Origin: Priapulus caudatus
Lineage: Eukaryota > Priapulida > Priapulimorpha > Priapulimorphida > Priapulidae
Length of the DNA stretch: 64,000 bases
Assembly (NCBI RefSeq): GCF_000485595.1
Contig: NW_014577089.1
Location: 761,597-825,596 of the forward strand
Reading direction: 5' to 3'
Shown here: one piece after another, positions 26,701 through 37,500 of the stretch
Position numbering within the stretch: the first letter of the stretch is position 1
Layout of the letters: every line of letters starts with the position of its first letter
Made by a program: the position numbers and the translations under genes
Notes under the pieces: generated by a model
The model's input: the letters and a program-made list of their open reading frames with translations, nothing else
Told to the model about the DNA's origin: nothing
Databases searched by the model: none

Positions 26701-27482
26701 GTTTTTTTAGTGTATGATCCAGACAACATCACTTTTAAAGCAAGGATTTATTACAGTCTTTGTGATCATTACTGGTATTACGTGTATAACTGCATAAATA
26801 TAATACAAACACAATGTATTATGAGCTCTTGACAATATCAAGACATGGCATTGCTGGTTTTTTGGGTTACCAGTTGTATAGTGGTGCCACCTTATATTAG
26901 GTGCTTTCTCCTGCTGAAACTCTAATTGTTAATAATGAATGTTACTGCGGTATCAGTCATTATTTTTAATTTTTAATGTTTTGTAGTCAATGATTTTTAC
27001 ACAAATTAAATAAAAGTTGAGAATTTTAGCTAGGAATAAATATAATTAAATAAAAAAGGAGAAAGCCGAATTGAGAAAGAGAGCTGGTATTTTATGATTT
27101 TAGTCATTTCTATTCAATCATAAAAATGTCGACAGGTGCATGCAGTGTACAGGCCGGTCTCAGTAATACGAATAAAGTGCTATATTATGATATATATCGG
27201 TCAAACACTGATACTCACCTTTGTCAGTAGTATGTTTTGCAGCTTCATCTTTTAGATAATGGAATTTTGATCCAATTGCAGTATCAGAAAGTAGATAATG
27301 TGGTGTGATTTGTTGTTGTCTGTTGACTGCATGGTAGGTTGACTGTAGAATGATAGCTAGGCATTGTGTTAACAGATGAGTTGCAGACAAACAGTAAGAA
27401 GCAAAAAGACTCGTCTCAGGATGGCAAGGCGGATGACTACGAGGCATGGAAGCGCAGGATGTTAGATATGTCTCGAGACTAA
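23726..27482 (+). CDS. ORC6: ORC6, origin recognition complex subunit 6
   Basis: ORC6 is the smallest ORC subunit, needed for loading MCM helicase at origins, and has two TFIIB/cyclin-like helical folds. Seven coding exons: 23726-23790, 24140-24263, 24607-24773, 24888-24962, 25984-26096, 26334-26411, 27376-27482. All borders are GT-AG and phases join to 242 aa (human, from memory, 252). Recognisable stretches are LGIISPRILRKAAEL at about 14-27, the exon 3 fold (AIYNRTLKVLETLL ... VQDLAIQFGC), and the exon 4 TIDLDMALYQTAALYVTSK block. The C-terminal DYEAWKRRML (Tyr at about 229) corresponds to the conserved ORC3-binding helix, which in human contains the Meier-Gorlin Tyr232 (from memory). The start ATG is in good context (AAGAAATGGAC). 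A possible ATTAAA poly(A) signal lies at 27762-27767. Confidence 0.96.
24963..25983. other. ORC6 intron 4 with an inverted repeat around a fold centre
   Basis: Sequences near 25000-25240 (CAAAGGAGTTTGCCACATTT, ATTGTATTCAAAC, GAGGCCTTC) reappear inverted at about 25440-25640. This gives arms of over 150 bp and suggests another foldback element with TA-rich ends. No exon is seen inside. Confidence 0.6.
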
Positions 27483-28340
27483 TTCCTCAACAAAATCTAC
27501 TTACATGTAGATGAAAGACATACCTGGTCCAAATTGGTTTACTGAAATGGTTAGTCGCTTAGACAATACTAACACAGGGCGTAGCTAATGGGCATCAACC
27601 CATCCAAGATAAAATTGTTGGATGGTCAATGGCGAATTGCCCACGGTTACCGGCTTTACATAGAACTCGGTAATCTGCACATGGTTGCTCCCCCGAGCAA
27701 AATGGGTTAGCTAGACCCCTGCAACAGTGGCAGAATAGATTTTCTTGTACATAACATCAACATTAAAAGACGAACAAGTGCACTGTGTGAAATAATTTTG
27801 TTAGAATTGATTGTATTTAATTAGTAATAAGTAAATATGTATATATGTATGTCGCGCACACATGCACGCACGCACGCACGCACATAATATTAAATGCGTG
27901 CGTGTATATAGGTGTAGTGCTATAGTGTCTGTTGGGTTTCNNNNNNNNNNGCGCCTCCCCATAGGTCAATTAATGGGCTAGAGTTAGTGAGAGCGGAAGG
28001 GAAATTGTCTGCGGCGGGCCCGCGCCCCGCCCACCCCCCCGTGGCACACGACGCCATGACACCGATAGTATCCCGCCGCCCGACTTTAGGTCGCCGGGGA
28101 TACAAATTATTGCTTCCAACTGGGACTACGGCAGCAGATGACCTGCGTAATTATAGCAAAGCCATACATCAAGCTAGAAACATATGAACAAGGTTCGAGA
28201 GATAATTTGGAATATTATTAAGATTTCCAACACGTTTATCCTCTACAAAGACCAAAGCATCCGTTTTAGGTTTTCGTTTAATGAGAGCCAGCTTCTAGCA
28301 CAGTGGTATATATATATATATATATAATTTTTTATGTTAA

Positions 28341-28389
<49 letters not shown>

Positions 28390-28485
28390 TTTTATTTTTT
28401 TATATTATATCTATATATATATATAGAGATGAGCAGGAGAGGGGAGAGAGAGAGAGCAGAGAGAGCAGACGAGAGAAGAGGAGAT

Positions 28486-28520
<35 letters not shown>

Positions 28521-28900
28521 GAGAGAAGAGAGAGAGGAGGACGAGAGGCAGAGACTGAGAGAGAAGAGACAGAGACAGAGGACAGAGACAGAGACAGAGA
28601 CAGAGACAGAGAGACAGAGAGAGGACGATGACGAGAGATGAGGAGCAGAGTAGAGAAGAATTTCTGCTGAGATGCACAAAGTGAAAAATAACTGAAAAAC
28701 AAATATGTATTAGAAAAATTTTAATCTCATACAATAAAAAAATTGAAACCTACAATTTTTCTTCATATCATCATTTCGTGGGAAAACCACAAAAACAATA
28801 ATAATCATAGTTTAAAACGAATTAATCACTGGACTAAATTTAAATTTAAAAAGCAATAGAAACCCAAAACAGACACATATTATGTATACACCTTATTATA
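27483..28900. other. Intergenic DNA after ORC6, with assembly gap and low-complexity sequence
   Basis: Ten Ns at 27941-27950 mark a scaffold join. It is followed by a GC-rich stretch of about 130 bp, (TA)n at 28306-28326, a poly(T) run at about 28341-28385, and a purine-only GA/GACA tract at about 28434-28628. No gene is recognised. Confidence 0.8.
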
Positions 28901-28914
28901 CACGCACGTGCCGT

Positions 28915-29412
28915 GCCCCTAATTGACCTAGCGCTACCAAACTTGGTATACTTACACATCTTGGGGAGAAGGTGTGTCGCGTACCAAAACCAGGTCACTA
29001 CAACCTTTAGCTTGACCTTAATTATATTTCCCTTCCGCTCTATAACTCGGCCCCTAATTGGCCTAGCGCTACCAAACTTGCTATACTTACACACCTTGGG
29101 AAGAATGTGTGTCGCGTACCAAAACCAGGTCACTGCGGCTTTTATTTGACATTGACCTTGACATTGACCTTTATCATATTTCCTTTCCGCTCTATAACTC
29201 GGCCCCTAATTGACTTAGCGCGACCAAACTTGGTATACTTATACACATCTTGGGGAGAAGGTGTGTCGCGTACCGAAACCAGGTCACTGCAACCTTTATT
29301 TGACATTGACCTTGACCTTGACCTTCATCATATTTTCCTTCCGCTCTATAACTCGGCCCCTAATTGACCTAGCACGACCAAACTTTGTATACTTACACAT
29401 CTTGGGGAGAAC
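28915..29412. repeat. Tandem repeat of about 135-154 bp, three full units and part of a fourth
   Basis: Units start with CCCCTAATTG at 28916, 29051, 29203 and 29357. Each carries GGTATACTTACACA(C/T)CTTGG, GTGTGTCGCGTACC and CTCTATAACTCGG. All are conserved but not identical. Open readings across the array are short and occur in several frames. Confidence 0.9.
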
Positions 29413-30549
29413 ACGGGGGATACATGTAGTTGGCGACAACTGCCCTTTCTAGTTATATTAGTAATAATTTTATGCTCATCCAAAGAGCATATGTAATAAG
29501 GTAGGAAAACCATTATAATTTCACTTATTTGGATTTTGAATATTAAATGAAATGAACTGGCAGCGGTGTATCCGTCCGTACCTTGCACTCGTCTCGTCAT
29601 AGTACATGCATTGCAGCTGTCTCGCATGCTGTCCATGTTATCTCAAATGACACCAAATCAAGGTCATAGTTATAGACGTATATTAGTATTATTTGAACCA
29701 TCATATTAGCAGGAAGACCATGAGTCCTTTTATCTAGCTAGACCCTTCGCTAATTATATTATTCAACTATTTTCAATAGGCCAAACTAAAAGAGCGAAAA
29801 ACAGTAGAATTTAAAATGCACAGTACAGTATTACGCATTTTTAGTTATATCCAACTTGCACATTTATGTGCAAACGCCAGTAATCTTCTATATATATATA
29901 CTTGGTTTCTCAAGTACTCGGTAAAAAGCTCGTTTTCAAATACCGTATTTGTGCAAGAGCAGATCATATTATATAGGGCCTGTGAAAATAACTGGGGGCC
30001 ATACTTGCTTATAGCTTCAGGATTATTACTATTTATTTACTTATTATAATATTTATTATTAGCTTCAGGAGCGAGTAATAAAACATTTTTGTTTTCATTC
30101 ACTCATGATAATATTATGTTGGGATCACTTGGGATTCCAATCGCAGTTAAAAATATATCCTTTTTATCAATACCGCTGTCGATTACTATTACCTCCGCCC
30201 AACGGAGGTTATGTGATCGCTCTTGTGTGTTAGTGTGTTCGCGCGATCGATATTAGCGCGTGAGTTAGCAGCAGGCCAGTCAGTCAGCAGCAGCCAGCAG
30301 CTTGTAACACATACATGTTACATGCTGGCGGAGGTATGCACTCTCCGTGAGTGCCCTCTGTTTAGTTGGCAGTGTTTTCCTTCTGTGTTAGCTTATCATA
30401 AAATACATACTTTGGTCTATGAAAACCTGCCTGTCTCAGATAATACGGGTTCACTTCGGTCGGGTGATTGGTAGGTTAGTAAATACGCATATGCTGCATA
30501 TATTCTGGTGGGTGGTACAAGTACACAACTCCCTGTTAGGTCAGTCAAA
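29413..30549. other. Intergenic DNA upstream of the aldolase-like gene
   Basis: It includes a decayed CAGGAGCGAGTAATAAAAC ... CATTCACTCATGA foldback at about 30066-30107 and a CCTCCGCCCAACGGAGG hairpin at about 30191-30207, reminiscent of dispersed invertebrate repeats. The final stretch should contain the promoter and 5' UTR of the next gene. Confidence 0.5.
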
Positions 30550-31515
30550 ATGGCCGGTTTGATGCGTAGGGTCCTCCCGTTATCGCTACAGTTTGCAAAG
30601 GGTGTGTTTGTCAAGCGAACCCCGCGACTCCACCCTTCAGCTGCCCTCGGCTGCCGGGCTTACGCTTCCGCTTGGACAACCGCGCAATGTGACGATCCGT
30701 CTAGGGCGAAGGAGTTAAACAGGTAATATCAATACAATGTTCACGGGTCGCATACCGGGTGCGCGTACATTTTACGCAGTTAGTTCGCCCGACGGCTGAA
30801 AACTGATTGCATATATACAGATACCAGGGACCCGTTGCCCATATCTCAGCATCAAGTGATTCAGATTAGGGTAGACCCGTCTCAGTCAAATACAGGTCGT
30901 TATGGATGTTGAACATCGCTAGATGGTTATTTTGGTTGGTGAAGGTTTTAGTCGGCATCATATTTCTCTCACGCTGTACCCGGTATGTGCGGCGCTTACA
31001 CGAAGAGCGAGTCTCGTGCCGTTGCAAACGATTTCGCTTCCCTTTATTTCATAAAGTTCACAATCCCCTCTACGGCACAAATTCTTCCAAAATAACTTTC
31101 CCAATTTTGTATTCTCATGTTATGTACATTATATCAGGGGTGGATAAAAGAGATCCCTATTAGATCTCCTAACTTGTCATAATGTCATTATTAGCACCTG
31201 ATTATATGTAGGCAAGCACGCGTGGATCTGGCAGCCGTCTACCGCATCCTTGACGATCTGCAGTTCGGGGAGGGTGTTTGTAATCACATCACTCTCATGG
31301 CTCCGGCCCAGTCCGGCCACGGAAATGTGATGCTCCTTATCCCATATGGCTTGCACTGGAGCGAGGTTCGTTCTTGTCGTATACAGCGTATTGTCTTTGA
31401 TATTTAAACGATTGCCACATAAACAGTATGTAAAATCAGGACGTGAGACATCTTGTGTTCTCTTGATAAAATCCGATTATCATCAAAAAGCTTTGCAAGC
31501 AGGTTAGTATTGTAA

Positions 31516-31552
<37 letters not shown>

Positions 31553-32885
31553 TATGGGTGTTGTGTATGTGCGCGTGCGTGCCAGTGCTCCGTGGCGTTG
31601 TGTGTTGCGTGCGTGCGTGTGTTCGCGCGCGTGTGTGTATCACGAAATTCCAGCTGCACAATATCATTTTATGTGTTTAAAAAGGTTACGGCATCGAGCC
31701 TCGTTGGACTAGATGACAAGCTGCAAGTTGTGGAAGGAGATGGAATGGCTGAAACAACCGCTGCATGTATTCACACAGAGTTACATCGCGCACGCCCTGA
31801 TGCGTCTTGCGTGCTCCATGTACACCCACCCTACTCGACCGCGATAGGTTAGCGTGATGAGAATATACACTCACACGTATATATTCTTTTAATTATCTGG
31901 CTTTCATGCGTTTCTAGTCGTCAGTGTTTATATTGCTATCAAATGTTGATCTGTCACTTGTAGAGGCAGTATAGCGGCTGCGCGGTCAGGTGCAGAGGTA
32001 GAATGTGGGAGGGAATCATGTCGTTGTTGAATGAAAGAATATGGTTGGGGAGACATGATGTGAAAGCGACATCGATATTCAAGAGATGAAGAGGGTAGAT
32101 TGTAATTTTTCCCTATGAAACGAATTATAAATGATAATCGAGAGGATACGCGAACGCCGTGTGGCCGCACATGCTTGCTATAATCTTAGAAAATCCCGAT
32201 GTTCCCGCAGGATTACTAAAGGATTGCGGGCTGCTGATGGTACATCAGAATTCTGCCCGCTTCTTTAAGAACGTAGCCTACGATCGGAGCTACAGCGGTC
32301 TCGCTGATGTAAGCGAGGAGGGCAGGCGGTTAGGCGAGGTGATAGGGGACAAGGAGATCTTGGTGATGTGTAACCATGGAGTCGTCGCCGCTATGCCAAA
32401 CACCGCGCAGGCGTTCGATCACGTTTACTATTTCGAACGCGCCAGCATGTTTCAGGTATTTGCAGGTTTGGATAATGACGGGTAGATATGGAAAGCTGTG
32501 TGCAACGCGGTAATGCACAGGTTAACCTTTCTGATGGCAAATAAAATAAATGTTGAATGATAAACTGATGAATGTAGACGGTCAAAAGTATGTAGCCGAT
32601 ATGATGAATTTATTATCATCATAAATTAATGCCCGCTATACGGTTATGTTATGAGAAGTTAATTTCTTCAATGTAATGCCTGAGTGGCGTAAAATACCAC
32701 TTTTCACGTTTATTAAATTACAGGTGTTGGCAATGTCGTGCAACAGTGAGTTGGATTTGATTCCGAAGCCCATTCTTGAGTTGACCTGGAATCAATCGCG
32801 AAAGAATTTGGATTTTTTCGCCAAATGCCACTTCGACGCAATGAAGAGAGCTTTGCTGAGGAGGTGCCCTGACTTTGCCGACTAA
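30550..32885 (+). CDS. Class II aldolase/adducin-domain protein, probably mitochondrial
   Basis: Five exons: 30550-30722, 31212-31365, 31685-31847, 32211-32455, 32724-32885; all GT-AG, phases join to 298 aa. Residues 1-43 are Arg/Lys-rich without acidic residues (MAGLMRRVLP ...), as in a mitochondrial presequence. The rest is one class II aldolase/adducin N-terminal domain: CNHITLMAP (about 80-88), Glu131 in GMAETTAACIH, RPDASCVLHVHPPYSTAI (His154 and His156), and VMCNHGVV (His219). The three His match the divalent-metal ligands of L-fuculose-phosphate-type aldolases, and Glu131 may match the catalytic Glu. Metal sites look complete, so enzyme activity is plausible, unlike cytoskeletal adducins, which are much longer. 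The substrate is unknown. The gene has no functional link to its neighbours. AATAAA at 33937-33942 may end the transcript. Confidence 0.9.
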
Positions 32886-33442
32886 TCTAGCTTCCGATTT
32901 ATGTTGCGTGCGTCGATCCCCTCATCGCGAGTGTAGTAAAAATGCAAAACGTTTTCACTAGCGAGACAAGTACTCACAGTTGTTGTTGCACTCACACTTC
33001 GCGCGAGCTGTGTGCGCTGTTCGCAGCATAAACGTGCTATAGCTGGCGCAGGTACTCTGCAGATCAGCTGGTGTACTGATACTCTCGTATTGATAACTAA
33101 CAAGACGGTATCGTTGTCTGTTATTTACTCGTCTTGGCACCTGTTCGTTTTGCGGATGTACAAGACAGCCAACGTGAGAACCAGCATGTGTGGTTAAATA
33201 TCGAGCGCGTGTAATCTGCAATGGAGGCAGTCGTTTATCTGATATGCGGGCGCATGCCCCTATTTCGATTAGCATGTTGTCACGGGCACATTTTTTATCA
33301 TTCTAGTCGACAGCTTCCGAAGCCGATGAATTCCGCTCATAAGTAGAACCACGGTAAGGTTCGTTGGCGGTTATAACGGTGCGTGTGGTACGAGTGCATA
33401 TATATATGCACGTACGAGTACATTCCCATATCCCATGTACCT

Positions 33443-33702
33443 GTGAGTGTGGTTCAAGGGGTCGTTGTATCGTTGTCGTCGTATCAGGTACTACAGATAT
33501 GTACCCGAGGTACATGTATGTATACACAAAGTGTTCCAGACTTGTACTACAGAAGTGTACCCTAACCCTAACGCTAACCCTAACCCTAACCCTAAACATA
33601 CCTCATATAAAAAATATAAACATAATACTAAACAACCTAAAACTGCCTCGGGTACATATCTGTAGTACCTGATACGACAACGACCCCATCTGCGTGAGTG
33701 TG
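33443..33702. mobile_element. MITE with 9-bp target duplication and (CCCTAA)n core (copy 3)
   Basis: The element spans 33452-33693 with direct repeats GTGAGTGTG at 33443-33451 and 33694-33702. The right terminus, read inward, is GCAGATGGGGTCG, matching the GCNGATNGGGTC ends of the copies at 3363-3524 and 4061-4616. The left terminus is more diverged. Inverted arms carry GTATCAGGTACTACAGATAT. The centre holds an imperfect CCCTAA array at 33559-33594. Confidence 0.75.
33559..33594 (+). repeat. Interstitial telomere-like (CCCTAA)n array
   Basis: About six CCCTAA units, one reading CGCTAA, sit inside the MITE loop. Single-copy genes lie on both sides, so this is not a chromosome end. Confidence 0.9.
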
Positions 33703-34968
33703 TGGAGTAACTATTATAATCGCAAACCCCACTTCCCGCTCACCTTTTATTTTACCACGCAACCGACGTGCGAGACTTTTTTTTAACGGCTTATCGAAGA
33801 GATTGTTAGTAATTCTGCAAAGTTTTAGAAAACTCGGTGTTAGTCAAAAAGATGTGTTAGCCTACATCTCCGCAGCGCACGGGTAGACACATGACGTAGT
33901 GATATATGAGCGCTACCACGGCACTTGGAGCGTTTCAATAAAATATGATGCTAAATAACTACGAAATCTATTTACTACCAACGTCTTAATGTTTCTCTAC
34001 TCTCTTTCGCCTATTATTGCCAACAATTTCCTGTAAATGCCGTGCAAATTCTCCTCTGCAACACACATGTACACCGCGCGCACGCTGCCGCACACTGACA
34101 CATACAGGAGAGTCTCTAACGCAATATACGTTGATAATGTAAATGTACGCGATTTTACCAGTTTGGTTTGACGGAATCTGACATTTACCAAAACATACGT
34201 ACCAAATTAACCACTACTCATTGTTAATTATAAAATACCCTACAAAAATATCGCAGACTAAATGATGCGGTGGTCGGAATAATCAGCACGTGACGGTCGG
34301 TCCATCATTTCACCAGGGTCTCAATTGTCTGATATGGTGTCAGTCCGTGTGACATATAAGTGGTCTCAGTGATGCACTACTTCTTATCTGCATATGTCTG
34401 CCCTTTGTATCGATTGCTATTTACATAACCTGTCGAGACGCTGATTCTTAAACAAACGTGTGTGCGTGCCCGCGCGTTACAGGTCTCATCTTTACATGTC
34501 CAACCTTCCTAGCATTGACGTCGCTTTGTCTTTACGCGCGTGCCGAGCTTCTGTAACTGTCATACCCTTCCCTGTTCCATTCAGGACGTCCCTCCTCGTT
34601 TCATCTTCCACGACAGCCATTGAGACGCCCTCGGATCTCATCCCAAGGTCCATTACTCCCCGAGACATGTACTCCGAATAGCCTGATTGGCCACGCACTT
34701 ATCTCAGGTACGATTAACTTACCTGGGCTGCGCGCGCACGTTTCGCAACGTTAAACTTGCCTACCTGTATCGTACTTTCGACCAATGGCGAGGGCAGGTA
34801 CGCGTAATGCACTGTACCTCTCTGTGCCCCTATGCTAGACGTTTTAATGACAACAGCGTGCGATCACTGGCACACAAACTAGTTACACAGTCACTGTTGG
34901 TGGAAGTTGTGTGTGGGTGTCTTGTATTCTCGTCTTGGTGAATAGGAAACTGAGATTTTGGTAGCATT

Positions 34969-35653
34969 ATGGCAGCGGCGGCGTACCTGGTGGTCTTTTA
35001 CTGTGCAACTTCGGGACAAAACGACGAAAATCTTGGAGCCGACGAAGAAGAGATCGTTCTACTGGTGTGGTTAGTGATAGACATAGCTAACAACAAGGTA
35101 AGTCGATCGACGTTCGAATAAAAAGATGACACTGTTGGTTTGATCTTCTCGTCGGGGTAGGGGGTTCTTGATAACGCTGTACGTACATGTCTGTTCCAGC
35201 GAAGTAGAGAGCGCAAACATATATAGGCTGTGCATGCCACGAGCAGGTGTGTACTCACATACATGCATGTCACCTTCAATAGGTGCTTTCCGGATATCTG
35301 TTCTCAACAGGTGCGAGTGAATTCTGAGAGTCGTTCTGCTATTACGTTATATCACTGCTTCGCACCCGACGGGTTAATTAGCCAAAGGTTGACAATGGGT
35401 GGAGGTGGATTTGTTTTGTAATTATTCGGGAAGCAGAATATCTAATATAATTTTGGCAGTGTCACCTTCAGGACTGTGGCTGCATGTTATGAGCCATAGT
35501 TATTTTCATTAAAATCATTGTTCATTAAAATTGCTCCATTCGTTCCTACTAGAAAAACGTATCCGATCTGCCATATCTCCCCAGCGAATTCACCGCACCC
35601 TACTACACACACACACACACACCCCACACACACACATCACATATATATATATA

Positions 35654-35712
<59 letters not shown>

Positions 35713-36598
35713 CGCGCGCGTGCGTGCGGGCTTGTGCGTGCGTGTGTGTATATATATATATAATATTTCTAGCCGATCTTCGAGCAATTTATCGATGATC
35801 GATTTATATGTAAACGAAATGCACGGCTATAAATATAATCACACCTGTACGGCGCACCTCACTGCATAGCGGTTGTGAGAAAGTGGGCGGACTTGTTCGA
35901 GCGCCGTGCATCACTGCCCCACACCCTCATCGGCTTTATGTTGAACCCTTATGTCTGCGTCTGGAAATGACCTGCCTGAACGACTTGTGCGTCGGAAATC
36001 GAATGGCAAAAGTTGATCTAGTTTTCTCCGAGAATCTGGACGCCAAGCGGGAAAATCGAGGGCGACCCCTCCTCGTCGTCCTTTAAAAGCAGTGTCAGTG
36101 GACGGCACAAAGGTGCTGAAAAGGGAAAGCCCGTTTCGCTCGGGTATTTGTGTTTAAATACACTGGGTTTACTGTACCGTGCAAATTGTAGGTCTACAGC
36201 ACAGCGCACAGGCATGGGTGCACGCGCATTCGCAGGGACGCGGCAAACCGCCAATTGCACCAGACCGCATATACCTACCTATACACGCATACATATCCCC
36301 CTATAGCAAAACTGAGAATCGAAATGTGATCGTAATTTCGATTCAGTAAGATAATACATTAATAACGATACATTCAAATTTAGTAAGTTAAGTTTAGTAA
36401 TTAAATTATTAGTAATGAAATATACAAATTTACTCGGCAACTGTACACTGCCGTTTACGTGTCGAAAAATAGTTGCTCGAGGATTTAAAAGATAATTAGC
36501 GTGCGCGTTTTCTCCTTTGTCATAGCATTTAACATAATATATATATTAGGCACAATTTCCATCGTAATAATGATTGAGCAACCCGTACAAATCGTACA

Positions 36599-36668
<70 letters not shown>

Positions 36669-37454
36669 GAAGGGGATTCCAGCATGGTGTGAAAACATGA
36701 AAGCGAGATAGTCTGTCTACTTCCTGCGCGGAGAATCTCCTACCACCATCGCAGACCGCATCCGCCCCGATCACGGCATGCACAATACATCGCGTCATAC
36801 AAACTCTCAAATGGCGTGGCATTGTGTCGCGAAAGTGCCGTCTCGTGGTGCCAGCATATTGCTGGTGTCGCAGCGCTACCGTGTCCACGATGACTCACGC
36901 TCGTCTCCATATATATATATTATATACATGTATGTAGTAAATACACAGTGTTGCTTGACTGATGGAGCCCTACGATGCAGGCGCGGTGGACAAATTACCT
37001 GCATACACTCTTTATAATTATCGCTGGCGAACTGCGCAGACGGATGTTGCCACCGAGTGCTGTCAACCTGTAGCGTTTATTTACGGCGATCGCCCTGGGT
37101 GTTATATGCATTTATTTGCGCCCTCGTGTTTCCCTAACCTGTTTCGAGCAACTGCTGTCACCTGTTGCTTCGCGCGAGCTTACAACGAGGCTCTATAGTC
37201 CGACTGCTCCTCGCCATTAGACATGGGCTGTTGCAGCGCAGCGTGGTGAAAGCGTATATATAAAACTTCGTTTTAGATGAAGCATAAAGCGAGGCGGTTT
37301 TATTTTAGATCGCCCGGAGCCTGTCCGTTTGTTGACGGCGTTTATGCTTTAGACAATGCCGCCCTACTCGGCTCCCGACAACTCACGCGTTGCTGTGTGT
37401 CGCATGACTATAGCGCTTGTACGCACAGGCGGAACACGCTCTCAGAAGGAAACG

Positions 37455-37500
<46 letters not shown>

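Larger units (their letters stand above)
32886..34968. other. Intergenic DNA between the aldolase-like gene and ESRP
   Basis: It contains the telomere-repeat MITE (33443-33702) and otherwise shows no exon-like reading that I can support. The distal part should hold the ESRP promoter and 5' UTR. Confidence 0.5.

Noticed and set aside
32456-32485. Stop-terminated read-through of aldolase exon 4 as the true C-terminus
   Set aside because: GTATTT after CAG at 32455 is a usable donor, and exon 5 at 32724-32885 joins in phase and adds a protein-like C-terminus.
33559-33594. Telomere-like repeats as a possible chromosome end or fusion point
   Set aside because: The array is short, imperfect, inside a MITE, and flanked by single-copy genes on both sides.
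35531-35869. Open frames with Cys-Val repeats on one strand and Thr-His repeats on the other
   Set aside because: They are translations of (TG)n/(CA)n microsatellite. The same holds for frames at 28303-28734, 36485-36685, 50697-50906, 62701-62964 and 63759-63997.
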